A stretch of DNA of 64,000 bases from Pseudocitrobacter sp913778145 (GCA_035726825.1 JALNTX010000008.1:248001-312000); one strand, 5' to 3'. Shown: positions 29,762-37,539, numbered from the stretch's first letter. Notes: generated by a model from the sequence alone, not told the origin. Numbers and translations: made by a program.

Positions 29762-29935
29762 ATGAAGCGTAGTAGACCGGAAGTGGGGCGCTGGCGGATG
29801 TTACGTCAGGCGAGTCGCCGCAAAGCTCGTTGGCTGGAAGCGCAGTCGCGCCGTAATATGCGTATCCACTCCATCAGAAAGTGCCTGGTCGGGCGACAGC
29901 GTAATTGCTTGCTGTATGCCATTTACGATCTTTAA
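29762..29935 (+). CDS. yciY: Small basic protein YciY
   Basis: A 57-residue, Arg-rich protein of unknown role found beside clsA in enterobacteria. It begins MKRSRPEVGRWRMLRQASRR and ends YAIYDL, close to E. coli YciY in sequence and length. The ATG at 29762 is chosen over the earlier in-frame ATG (29744) by homology. In E. coli kch lies between clsA and yciI; here it is missing. Confidence 0.88.
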   Translation: MKRSRPEVGRWRMLRQASRRKARWLEAQSRRNMRIHSIRKCLVGRQRNCLLYAIYDL

Positions 29936-29937
29936 TG

Positions 29938-29965
29938 GCAAAAGGGCACCGCTTGCGGTGCCCGA
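29938..29965 (-). terminator. Terminator of yciI
   Basis: Stem 29944-29951 with 29956-29963 around a four-base loop, with a short T run on the minus strand. It also lies just past the yciY stop. Confidence 0.75.
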
Positions 29966-29976
29966 TGTTTCTGGCT

Positions 29977-30273
29977 TCAGAATACTTTTTTGTACGGACG
30001 CACGGTGACGCGTTCATACACGCCAGCCGCCACATACGGGTCGTCCTGTGCCCAGGACTGCGCCGCTTCCAGTGATTCAAATTCAGCAATAACCGTCGAA
30101 CCGCTAAAACCCGCAGCACCGGGATCGTTGCTATCAACCGCAGGCATTGGGCCCGCCGTCAGAAGGCGACCTTCATCGTGCAACAATTGTAAACGCGCCA
30201 GGTGAGCCGGGCGGACGGACAGACGTTTCTCAAGGGTGTCGGCGTAATCTTCAGCGTAAATGACGTAAAGCAC
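29977..30273 (-). CDS. yciI: YciI, YCII-superfamily protein
   Basis: A 98-residue ferredoxin-like-fold protein. The family's conserved His and Asp (HLARLQLLHDEGRLLTAGP) suggest an enzyme, and Haemophilus YciI is a dimer, but no reaction is proven here. Length and sequence match E. coli. It is divergent from tonB. Confidence 0.94.
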   Translation of the reverse strand: MLYVIYAEDYADTLEKRLSVRPAHLARLQLLHDEGRLLTAGPMPAVDSNDPGAAGFSGSTVIAEFESLEAAQSWAQDDPYVAAGVYERVTVRPYKKVF

Positions 30274-30429
30274 GGGCAGAACTCCTGTTTTAGTTAGCTG
30301 TAAATTACGGTAAGTGAAAGCGGCAACGACTGCAATGCAAAGTTAATACAATGATAAAGCGGGATGACCGGGCGTGCTTTTTTTCAGCAAAAGCGGCGGA
30401 AACTTGACGGAAGATAAGATGCCTTATTG

Positions 30430-30455
30430 AATATGATTGCTATTTGCATTTAAAA
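30430..30455. promoter_or_regulatory. Candidate Fur box of tonB
   Basis: The AT-rich stretch TATGATTGCTATTTGCATTT 40-60 bases before the tonB start matches the Fur-bound sequence of the E. coli tonB promoter almost exactly. The match to the ideal Fur palindrome is only moderate. Confidence 0.7.
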
Positions 30456-30495
30456 TCACACTCATCATTTTTCAACAGTAACGATTATGACATCA

Positions 30496-31218
30496 ATGAC
30501 CCTTGATTTACCTCGCCGCTTTCCGTGGCCAACATTGCTGTCCGTTGGTATTCACGGTGCCGTCGTGGCGGGCCTGCTTTATACCTCGGTACATCAGGTT
30601 ATTGAACTGCCCGCACCCGCTCAACCTATCTCTATCACCATGGTAGCGCCTTCCGACCTCGAACCGCCTCAGGCTGTTCAGCCACCACAGCCGGTCGCTG
30701 AGCCTGAACCCGAGCCGGAGCCGGAAGTGGTTCCTGAGCCGCCAAAAGAAGCTCCGGTGGTTATCGAAAAACCGAAACCTAAGCCGAAGCCCAAGCCGAA
30801 ACCGAAGCCGGTAAAAAAAGTGGAAGAGCGTAGGCCGGAAGTGAAGCCGGTTGAAACGCGCCCATTATCGACAACCACAAACGATGCGCCGCCGGCGCGT
30901 TCTGTGGCAAATAATCAGACGGGCACCAGCAAGCCGACGATCACCGCGCCAACCGGGCCTAAAGCATTAAATCGCTCGCAGCCGAGCTACCCGTCCCGAG
31001 CTCTGGCGCTGCGCATTGAAGGTAAAGTGCGCGTTAAGTTTGATGTAACGTCTGATGGCCGTGTGGAAAATGTTGAAATCCTTTCTGCACAACCGTCGAA
31101 TATGTTTGAACGCGACGTGAAAGCGGCGATGCGCAAATGGCGCTACGAAGCCGGCAAGCCAGGCAAGGGCTTAATCATGAATATCGAATTCCGCCTCAAA
31201 GGCGTACAGATGAGTTAA
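30496..31218 (+). CDS. tonB: Energy-transducing protein TonB
   Basis: Couples the proton-motive force, through ExbB/ExbD, to outer-membrane receptors for siderophores, haem and vitamin B12. It has 240 residues. One N-terminal membrane helix contains the essential Ser and His (TLLSVGIHGAVVAG). A periplasmic Pro-rich spacer follows, with Glu-Pro repeats (EPEPEPEPE) then Lys-Pro repeats (KPKPKPKPKPKP). The C-terminal domain starts with NRSQPSYPSRA and ends in the KWRYEAGKPGKG region. An in-frame ATG three codons earlier (30487) is an alternative start. Its normal neighbour yciA is absent; yniA follows instead. Confidence 0.96.
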   Translation: MTLDLPRRFPWPTLLSVGIHGAVVAGLLYTSVHQVIELPAPAQPISITMVAPSDLEPPQAVQPPQPVAEPEPEPEPEVVPEPPKEAPVVIEKPKPKPKPKPKPKPVKKVEERRPEVKPVETRPLSTTTNDAPPARSVANNQTGTSKPTITAPTGPKALNRSQPSYPSRALALRIEGKVRVKFDVTSDGRVENVEILSAQPSNMFERDVKAAMRKWRYEAGKPGKGLIMNIEFRLKGVQMS

Positions 31219-31223
31219 AAATG

Positions 31224-31252
31224 AAGCCCCCGGAAATTCGGGGGCTTTTACT
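31224..31252. terminator. Terminator of tonB
   Basis: A nine-base-pair GC-rich stem (31224-31232 with 31239-31247) followed by T residues, between the converging tonB and yniA genes. Confidence 0.9.
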
Positions 31253-31259
31253 GTATGAT

Positions 31260-32120
31260 TTACGCCGCCAGCACGTTATCCAGCGCTTTCTGCGCAATCA
31301 CCAGATGTTGCCCTCCGAACAAAATCGCCCGGTTAAAAAGGGTATAGAGTTGATAGACCGACTGGCGTTCCAGAAAATCAGCGGGTAACGGACAAACTGA
31401 CTGATAGCCATCGTAGATTTGCGGTGGTTGCTCTGGATGCAGCGGTAGCATCGCCAGATCACATTCACGATCGCCCCAGTAGCAGGCGGGGTCGAAAATA
31501 TAAGGCCCGTTCGGGCCAAGCGCACAGTTATTGGACCACAAATCGCCATGCAGCAACGCGGGCTGCGGCTGATGTGAGCTCAGGCGTTGCTGAACGTGAT
31601 CGACAATGGCATCAATGTCGCCAAATTCCATACCTTTTTCCGCAGCCAGTTCTAACTGCCAGCCAATACGCTGCTCGGCAAAAAATGTTGACCAACGGCG
31701 CTGCCAGGCGTTTGGCTGCGGGGTGGTGGAGAGATCGTTGTCAAAATCGAGGCCAAACTGCGGCTGGTCGCTCCATTGGTGGAGACGAGCGATTTGCTGC
31801 CCAAGTAAGAAAGCGTTGTGTGCATCCAGCGGACGGGGAGGAAGATATTCCATCACCAGGAAGCTGTAATCGCGGTCTGAACCGACGGCGAACACGTGGG
31901 GCACCGTCACGGTTTTACTGCGGGACAAGAGTTCGAGTTGATCAGCTTCCGCCGTGAAGATAGGCAAGAGCTCACGTTCATCGCATTTTACAAAGAGCTC
32001 GCGGCCTGCGTAACGAATATGCCATGCGGCGTGGATTTCACCGCCTGGCAGTTCGTTGCGCTGCTCGATTTCACCTTTGCCGAGTTGTTCACTTAACAGG
32101 TTACCGATCGCTTGCCACAT
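31260..32120 (-). CDS. yniA: Fructosamine-kinase-family protein YniA
   Basis: A 286-residue protein of the fructosamine/ketosamine-3-kinase family (aminoglycoside-phosphotransferase-like fold), which phosphorylates sugars attached to glycated proteins; the E. coli member's substrate is not settled. Catalytic-loop motif LLHGDLWSNN and metal-binding FDPACYWGDRE are visible. The ATG whose complement ends at 32120 matches homologues; the frame extends five residues further. It belongs to the pfkB-ydiZ-yniA gene group. Confidence 0.93.
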   Translation of the reverse strand: MWQAIGNLLSEQLGKGEIEQRNELPGGEIHAAWHIRYAGRELFVKCDERELLPIFTAEADQLELLSRSKTVTVPHVFAVGSDRDYSFLVMEYLPPRPLDAHNAFLLGQQIARLHQWSDQPQFGLDFDNDLSTTPQPNAWQRRWSTFFAEQRIGWQLELAAEKGMEFGDIDAIVDHVQQRLSSHQPQPALLHGDLWSNNCALGPNGPYIFDPACYWGDRECDLAMLPLHPEQPPQIYDGYQSVCPLPADFLERQSVYQLYTLFNRAILFGGQHLVIAQKALDNVLAA

Positions 32121-32225
32121 GATGTCTCTCCCCATGTTTTCTGCCAGATCATAAGGTTAGCGCACAAATGCGGTGCAAAAACTCGAACTAACGCACAACC
32201 AGACGTTAAAGTGCCGCAACAGCAT

Positions 32226-32510
32226 TTATTGATCTTTAAGCCACTGTTCGAATGTGATTACGTCAACTTCGACAGTTTTCTCGATTGCCGCGTCAGCAAG
32301 GCCACTTGCTAACGCATTAATTTCTTGCGTATTTTGCGGGCTAACCAGGCCAAACGTGTTGGTCCCCAGTTCGTGAACTTTACCCTCATCATCCGTTAGC
32401 GTAAGCGTAAAGCCAGCACGTGTCAGATGATTATTCAGTTCATTAATCTCAGTCAGCGTCTCGTCCTGAAATTTAATCGTCACGACGTAACGGGTGATAT
32501 CACCACTCAT
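32226..32510 (-). CDS. ydiZ: YdiZ, DUF2622 protein (GhoS-like family)
   Basis: A 94-residue protein found between pfkB and yniA in enterobacteria. It belongs to the DUF2622 family, which includes the antitoxin GhoS, an endoribonuclease acting on ghoT mRNA; no toxin partner is visible here and no function is proven. Two ATG codons are adjacent. The inner one (complement ending at 32510) is better spaced from GAGGTG. Confidence 0.8.
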   Translation of the reverse strand: MSGDITRYVVTIKFQDETLTEINELNNHLTRAGFTLTLTDDEGKVHELGTNTFGLVSPQNTQEINALASGLADAAIEKTVEVDVITFEQWLKDQ

Positions 32511-32600
32511 CATTCACCTCATTGTTAACAATAGAATTTTTTTAGCATAGTCGATTGCCACGATTTCGCGACCCGGACGGAGATTCCGGGCCGGATATCA

Positions 32601-33536
32601 TTATTTATTCTGTGACAAGTAATCGAAGATTTGCTGTGTGTTTTCGCGGGAGCAGAGGCGTGTACCTTGATTGATGGTGGCAGCACTCCCGGCGGCGACG
32701 CCGTAGCGCACCATCTCCTCAAGCCCGGCATTTTCCGCCAGTTTCAACACCATGGCACCCACCATACTGTCACCCGCGCCAACGGTACTCTGGCTCTTGA
32801 TTGGGGGAGGCACAACCTGAACGCACTGTTTCGCGTCCACGCCCAGTGCGCCCTGAGCGCCAAGAGAGACGACCACGCGTGCTGCTTTGCCGCTGCGAAT
32901 AATTTCCTCTGCGGCTTTACGTACGTCATCAGGTTGAATTAAATCGCGTTGCACTAATGCGCTGAGTTCTTTCTGATTCGGTTTAACGAGCTCAATGTGG
33001 CCAATATCCAGTGCGGCGGCCAGCGCATCGCCGGAGCTATCCACAACGCAACGCACGCCGTGTTGTTGAGCCGACTTAATCAGTGCGACAAAGCGCTCAA
33101 GGTTGACGCCTGGGGGAAGGCTACCGCTAACAACTAACAGTGAACCGGCTTCAATCTGGGTCACTTTTTCTTCAAGCTTTTGGACTTCATCTTCATGCAG
33201 GGCAGCACCCGGCATCACGAAGCGGTATTGTTCGCCGCTGGCGTTCACGTGGACGTGGAGATTCTGGCGTGTCCATTCCCGGGCATCAACACACTCAACC
33301 GGGACATTCTCTTCGGTTAGCAGCGCGGCAAGGTGTTCACCCGTCGCGCCGCCAACGGGGAAAATTGCCGTCGCCTTACCCCCTAAAAATGTAATCGCGC
33401 GGGCGACGTTAATTCCGCCACCGCCGGGTTCAAATATCGGTGAGCTACACCGCAGCTTCCCCTCTGGATAAATTTGCGGCGTCTGTGTGGCGCTGTCGAG
33501 CGAAGGGGCGAATGTGAGCGTATAAATATTAACCAT
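32601..33536 (-). CDS. pfkB: 6-phosphofructokinase II
   Basis: Minor phosphofructokinase of the PfkB/ribokinase family. It makes fructose-1,6-bisphosphate and is unrelated to PfkA. The 311 residues are two longer than E. coli. Seen are the N-terminal GGGGINVARA sugar-binding motif and the C-terminal ATP-binding TVGAGDSMVGAM with catalytic Asp. The gene heads a pfkB-ydiZ-yniA array and diverges from ydiY. Confidence 0.96.
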   Translation of the reverse strand: MVNIYTLTFAPSLDSATQTPQIYPEGKLRCSSPIFEPGGGGINVARAITFLGGKATAIFPVGGATGEHLAALLTEENVPVECVDAREWTRQNLHVHVNASGEQYRFVMPGAALHEDEVQKLEEKVTQIEAGSLLVVSGSLPPGVNLERFVALIKSAQQHGVRCVVDSSGDALAAALDIGHIELVKPNQKELSALVQRDLIQPDDVRKAAEEIIRSGKAARVVVSLGAQGALGVDAKQCVQVVPPPIKSQSTVGAGDSMVGAMVLKLAENAGLEEMVRYGVAAGSAATINQGTRLCSRENTQQIFDYLSQNK

Positions 33537-33851
33537 TACTATTACCTCCCTTTATGACCATAAGGCCAGACCTGTCTCAGCCAGAATGTAAGTCTGGCAC
33601 TGAAAAGACGTGAGCGAAAGTCACAACACTATACTTTTCAATAAAATGAATAGTTTTACGTGTGAATATCTATATGAAATAAAGCGCGTTTTGAGATCGT
33701 TCTTATTCAAAAAATGAAAGAAGAATTCATTGCTATGTTATGCGGCGCTTTTTATAATTTGTTACCTTTCAATGGACCGCCTGTCGTTGATCCTCGCGAA
33801 AGTTTCCGGGACCGTTATGGTCTCTTTTTTTGTTGTACGGACTCTTAATAA
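33537..33851. promoter_or_regulatory. pfkB/ydiY divergent promoter region
   Basis: This 315-base gap holds a good promoter facing ydiY: TTGCTA (33730-33735), a 17-base spacer and TATAAT (33753-33758), with a start expected near 33765. The pfkB ribosome site GGAGG (complement near 33545) is at the left. A terminator-like hairpin lies between this promoter and ydiY. Confidence 0.7.
33808..33831 (+). terminator. Terminator-like hairpin in the ydiY leader
   Basis: GGGACC (33808-33813) can pair with GGTCTC (33819-33824) with one G-T pair, and seven T follow. It ends about 20 bases before the ydiY ATG and about 65 bases after the predicted start. It could be an attenuator or the 3' end of a short RNA. 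Confidence 0.6.
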
Positions 33852-34610
33852 ATGAAGCTTTTGAAGACAGTACCCGTGGCTGTGATGCTGCTGGGTGGCG
33901 TGTTTGCGTCGATGTATGCAGCTGCCGATGATTCCGTTTTTACTGTCATGGATGACCCTTCCTCCGCGAAGAAGCCTTTTGAAGGCACCGTTAATGCGGG
34001 CTACCTGGCCCAGTCGGGTAACACCAAGAGTTCCTCCCTGACCGCTGACTCCACGTTAACCTGGTATGGTAATACAACCGCCTGGTCTTTGTGGGGAAAC
34101 GCCAGTAATACCTCTTCTAATGATGAGCGATCTTCTGAAAAATATGCAGTAGGCGGACGTAGCCGTTATAACATGACGGATGCGGACTATTTATTCGGCC
34201 AGGCAAGCTGGTTGACTGACCGGTACAACGGTTACCGCGAGCGTGATGTGTTCACGGCTGGTTATGGTCGTCAGTTCCTGAATGGCCCGGTGCACAGTTT
34301 CCGTTTTGAATTTGGTCCTGGTGTTCGTTATGACAAATACACCAACGATGATACCGAAACGCAGGCGCTCGGTTATGCTTCAGGTACTTATGCCTGGCAG
34401 ATGACTGATACAGCGAAATTCACCCAGGGCGTTTCAGTCTTCGGTTCAGACGACACTACGGTTAACTCGGAAAGTGCGCTTAACGTCGCCATCAACGAAC
34501 ACTTTGGTCTGAAGGTTGCCTACAACGTCAGCTGGAACTCAGAGCCACCGGCATCGGCCCCAGAGCATACAGACCGACGGACCACGCTTTCTCTCGGTTA
34601 TAAAATGTAA
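33852..34610 (+). CDS. ydiY: YdiY, DUF481 outer-membrane-type protein
   Basis: A 252-residue exported protein of the DUF481 (salt-induced outer membrane protein) family. A signal peptide of about 25 residues ends MYAAADD. The rest is rich in aromatic, alternating beta-strand sequence (NAGYLAQSGNTKSSSL, FEFGPGVRYDKY) and ends in a strand with TTLSLGYKM, as expected for an outer-membrane beta-barrel. The function is unknown. A hairpin (34618-34640) with a short T stretch follows. Confidence 0.92.
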   Translation: MKLLKTVPVAVMLLGGVFASMYAAADDSVFTVMDDPSSAKKPFEGTVNAGYLAQSGNTKSSSLTADSTLTWYGNTTAWSLWGNASNTSSNDERSSEKYAVGGRSRYNMTDADYLFGQASWLTDRYNGYRERDVFTAGYGRQFLNGPVHSFRFEFGPGVRYDKYTNDDTETQALGYASGTYAWQMTDTAKFTQGVSVFGSDDTTVNSESALNVAINEHFGLKVAYNVSWNSEPPASAPEHTDRRTTLSLGYKM

Positions 34611-34881
34611 TTCTGTTCAGGCCGGATTAAATCCGGCCTGTTTGTCATAAATAATGCCAGAGTGTATTATTAAATTCTCAACGGCGTTTTAATTTTAATA
34701 AAAAGAAAATTTCTCCATAATATCTTCACAATTAATCTTGTTGATATATTTTTACCTAATTTGACACGAAAAGCTAAATAATGGGTCTGGTCAAAAATGT
34801 GATCTGGATCTACACTTGTTATCAAGGGCCAGAAATGACGCCCGGATTCAAAAGTGCTAATCAAACCAGAGAATAACCATT

Positions 34882-35118
34882 ATGAAAAATATTAAAATCG
34901 CAACAGCAGCAGCTGTGCTGTCTGCACTTTCATTCGGTGTTTTTGCCGCTGAACCTGCAACGCCTTCTGCCAGTACGTCTGCAACCGAACACGTCGGGAT
35001 CACTTCCGCGCATGATGTAGAAGCGGGCTCTAACATCGCCCCAGGCTCTCAGTCTACCGGTCATTCCATGGACGACGCCTTTAATGTTCACACCCTGGTC
35101 GCGGGTGAGTGGTCCTGA
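34882..35118 (+). CDS. Small secreted protein (unrecognised, BhsA-like leader)
   Basis: A 78-residue protein. The N-terminus (MKNIKIATAAAVLSALSFGVFAAE) is a clear signal peptide and resembles that of the YdgH/BhsA/McbA (DUF1471) family. The mature part of about 56 residues, rich in Ser, Thr, Ala and acidic residues, lacks the typical DUF1471 ending, so membership is uncertain. It ends VAGEWS and is followed by its own terminator. No such gene lies at this position in E. coli. Confidence 0.65.
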   Translation: MKNIKIATAAAVLSALSFGVFAAEPATPSASTSATEHVGITSAHDVEAGSNIAPGSQSTGHSMDDAFNVHTLVAGEWS

Positions 35119-35165
35119 TAGCATCACGCCTTATTAATAAGTGTTTCTTATTGTTTGGTGGTCAG

Positions 35166-35196
35166 AAAAAACCGGGTAGAGATGTACCGGTTTTTC
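35166..35196 (+). terminator. Terminator after the small secreted protein gene
   Basis: AAAAACCGG (35167-35175) pairs with CCGGTTTTT (35187-35195), ending in T residues. Confidence 0.85.
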
Positions 35197-35408
35197 TATT
35201 TTTGAGTTTTAGCTTACCGATTGTTAATTGTCAGAATTGTCTGCAAAAATGAACGGATTGTTAATTTTTGTATTCCACAACGTCAGCCAGCCAACATTGT
35301 CGCATCGATTAAAATGTTAATCGAACGCACTTTTTGATTATATTTGCTTTCCATGACATCCCTTAACGCGTTTATCGACCGAGCGTTTTCCTTCCGCACC
35401 TCTTCTGT

Positions 35409-35534
35409 ATCCTGTTATCAGCATCAATCCTGGCTCCCGTAGCTTTTAGCGCACCTCTGGGTACATTGAGCGTTCATGTTCTGAATCAGCAAATGGGTCT
35501 ACCTTCTGAAAATGTGGGTGTGACCTTGAGAAAC
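35409..35534 (+). pseudogene. Remnant of a periplasmic hydroxyisourate hydrolase gene (hiuH-like)
   Basis: One open stretch reads as a signal-peptide core (ILLSASILAPVAFSA) followed by PLGTLSVHVLNQQMGLPSEN and VGVTLRN. This is the start of mature HiuH/transthyretin-related proteins, including the conserved substrate-site His in SVHVLNQQ. No start codon is found in frame, and after 35534 the frame no longer resembles the family and stops at about 35573. About two thirds of the gene is missing. It is therefore a fragment of an enzyme that hydrolyses 5-hydroxyisourate in uric acid breakdown. Confidence 0.65.
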
Positions 35535-35640
35535 ATACTTTCACCGTTATCCCTACTATGCCGCCCAGGATGAAATTACTCTTGTTAACGAATTTCGGGC
35601 AAGGCTTAGCCTGCGGTGATTCTCCAACGCTTTCGTCCAG

Positions 35641-35667
35641 GCCAGCTACCGATGCTGGCTTTTTTTT
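35641..35667 (+). terminator. Terminator before the tRNA-like element
   Basis: GCCAGC (35641-35646) pairs with GCTGGC (35654-35659), followed by eight T. Confidence 0.82.
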
Positions 35668-35670
35668 CAT

Positions 35671-35751
35671 CCGTCATTAGCTCAAATTGATAGAGCTCAG
35701 AGTGTCTGTCTACTTCTGGAGATTGGGGTTCGAATCCTCGGTGACGGACCA
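35671..35751 (+). pseudogene. Decayed tRNA-like element
   Basis: The 81 bases contain an acceptor-like pair (CCGTCAT with GTGACGG, one G-T), then ACCA; a D-arm GCTC/GAGC; and a T-arm with loop TTCGAAT. The anticodon stem CAGAG/TTCTG encloses 11 bases instead of seven, with GTCT present twice in a row. It is probably a tRNA gene broken by a four-base duplication. Removing one GTCT would leave TCT at the anticodon position, but a G in place of the universal U33, so its former identity is a guess. Confidence 0.5.
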
Positions 35752-35894
35752 ACATCCATAAATGCCTAAAAAATGGTATTTATGAAACTAAAGTTAGCGA
35801 GGGCAGGACGGAAATCGTGATCCAAATCAAAATGATTCGCATCCAACTTAAGGATTATTAAGGAACTGTAAATATTCTTTCTGGGTGGTGTTTC

Positions 35895-36521
35895 ATGGCG
35901 TTAAAAGATTTTTTTGTACAAACTGAACCTCGCAGGCGGCATTATGGTGTTGCCTTAATCGTTGGGCTTATCTCTGGCATAGTTTCAGCATTTGTGAAAT
36001 GGGGCGCCGAAGTTCCACTTCCTCCTCGTAGCCCTGTGGACATGTTTAACAGCGCTTGTGTACCCGAGTCACTGATTCGAGCTGCGGGACAAATTGATTG
36101 CTCCAGAAACTTCCTTAACCCTCCATACATCTTTTTACGTGATTGGCTGGGAATGACTGACCCAAACGCGGCTGTTTACACCTTTGCGGGACATGTTTTT
36201 AACTGGGTTGGTGTAACCCACATTGTATTCTCCATAGTCTTTGCCGTTGGCTATTGTGTCGTTGCTGAAGTGTTCCCTAAAATCAAACTGTGGCAGGGGT
36301 TGTTAGCTGGTGCATTAGCGCAACTGTTTGTGCACATGATTTCATTCCCACTGATGGGGTTAACTCCACCTCTTTTCGACCTTCCGTGGTATGAAAATGT
36401 GTCCGAGATAGTTGGTCACTTAGTATGGTTCTGGTCTATTGAGATTATCCGTCGAGACCTTCGTAACAGGATCACGCATGAACCTGATGCAGAGGTTGCT
36501 CTGGATTCCAGGTTCCGATAA
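35895..36521 (+). CDS. yagU: YagU-family inner membrane protein
   Basis: A 208-residue membrane protein of the DUF1440/YagU family, linked in E. coli to survival in acid. It is strongly similar to E. coli YagU throughout (KWGAEVPLPPRSPVDMFN, PPYIFLRDWLG, AGHVFNWVGVTH). About four membrane helices are visible. In E. coli yagU lies elsewhere, in an accessory region, so its place between ydiY and thrS suggests insertion with the surrounding patch. The ATG at 35895 follows a weak GGGTGG site. Confidence 0.9.
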   Translation: MALKDFFVQTEPRRRHYGVALIVGLISGIVSAFVKWGAEVPLPPRSPVDMFNSACVPESLIRAAGQIDCSRNFLNPPYIFLRDWLGMTDPNAAVYTFAGHVFNWVGVTHIVFSIVFAVGYCVVAEVFPKIKLWQGLLAGALAQLFVHMISFPLMGLTPPLFDLPWYENVSEIVGHLVWFWSIEIIRRDLRNRITHEPDAEVALDSRFR

Positions 36522-36612
36522 GTGAGCGATAAATATTAAGATCACGCTAATAAGGCAGGTCTTTACTTTCTATTCGCTCATGATTCAAAACAACTAACTG
36601 CACACTCTTCTT

Positions 36613-36640
36613 AAAGGCTGCCAATTGGCGGCCTTTCTTA
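36613..36640 (+). terminator. Terminator after yagU
   Basis: Stem 36613-36622 with 36627-36636 (one T-G pair), loop AATT, short T-rich tail. Confidence 0.75.
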
Positions 36641-36741
36641 TTTCCGATTCCGGGAATTATCCTCGACATGCTTTGTTGTTAAATTCAGCCCGAGAACCTG
36701 CCCCCTACACACTGCACCCCCATACCGCGAGGTGAGAAACA

Positions 36742-36882
36742 ATGAAAATGAATGTTCACTCAGGGAACAAATCCACGCAGTTCTTTGTGTGGTTGGGAAC
36801 TCTTGCCGCTGCACTGGGCTTCACAATTTAGGACATGGCATACATGTTCTTCGGGGCTGTTAGCCTGATTATCTCGCGAAGC
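36742..36882 (+). pseudogene. Phage holin-like gene broken by a nonsense codon
   Basis: After the GAGGTGAGA site, the frame reads MKMNVHSGNKSTQFFVWLG then TLAAALGFTI, an amber stop (36829-36831), and continues DMAYMFFGAVSLIIS. This resembles small phage holins, with two hydrophobic segments around a short turn. A single C-to-T change (CAG to TAG) would explain the stop. After about 36875 the frame diverges and runs into the end of the next gene, so the 3' end is also lost. It is a relic of a lysis cassette. Confidence 0.6.
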
Positions 36883-36901
36883 GGTGGTAAAGTTAAGATA
36901 T

Positions 36902-37537
36902 TTATTTCGTATATCCGTAGAGGTTTAGTCGCCCGGAAAGATACTCACCCAAATAAATTTCTGAAATTTTACTGAATCCATGTTCGGAGATTTTGAACTC
37001 AAGCCAGTCAGTGTCTTTTCCAATAATCTCAAGAACATCTGCGTTGACTTGCCCATCAACGATGATTGGATATCGGATATTTTCATCCCCACTCTCAATT
37101 ATAGTTAGTTGACCATTCTGTTCCAGAACTACTCGTTTAAGTTTCTCAACTTCGTATATGCCATTGGCTCTTAGTTTAAACATGAGTTCATTTGCAGATA
37201 TACCATTTCTTAAACATTCTTGAACATTAACACTACCATTATGTATTAAAGTAATTGGTTTTCCATCAACAATTCTTTTAACGATGTGGTTGTGCTCTTT
37301 TGAAAATTTAAGAATAAATACAAGTAAGGTCCAAATTATAAGTACGAGAACAAACTGCAGTACGGTAATCGACTCATTATATATAACACCCCCAATGATA
37401 CCGCCAAGCACGTAGTTTTGTACTTGATCCATCGCTGATGTGGGGGCTAAGTTACCTTTTCCCATCAGGTTTATTTGAATGATTAGACACAGGATGCCTA
37501 AACCTAACTTTATGATAATCGGTGTGTAGATTGACAT
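36902..37537 (-). CDS. DUF421-family membrane protein
   Basis: A 211-residue protein with three N-terminal membrane helices (about 5-80) and a soluble C-terminal DUF421 domain, including KPITLIHNGSVN and the LMFKLRANGIYEVEKLKRVVLE stretch seen in the YetF/YkjA/YrbG group. Related proteins in Bacillus are inner-membrane proteins of unclear role, some linked to spores. It follows the DUF3290 gene by two bases with AAGGA at the junction, so the pair is one operon. The DNA is visibly AT-rich compared with its neighbours, which suggests transfer from a low-GC source. Confidence 0.85.
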   Translation of the reverse strand: MSIYTPIIIKLGLGILCLIIQINLMGKGNLAPTSAMDQVQNYVLGGIIGGVIYNESITVLQFVLVLIIWTLLVFILKFSKEHNHIVKRIVDGKPITLIHNGSVNVQECLRNGISANELMFKLRANGIYEVEKLKRVVLEQNGQLTIIESGDENIRYPIIVDGQVNADVLEIIGKDTDWLEFKISEHGFSKISEIYLGEYLSGRLNLYGYTK

Positions 37538-37539
37538 AT

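Noticed and set aside
31219..31259. Insertion sequence at the tonB-yniA junction
   Set aside because: Only a terminator hairpin is present; no inverted terminal repeats, target duplication or transposase.
34798..34813. Possible CRP site before the small secreted protein gene
   Set aside because: Only the left half-site TGTGA is good; the right half does not match.
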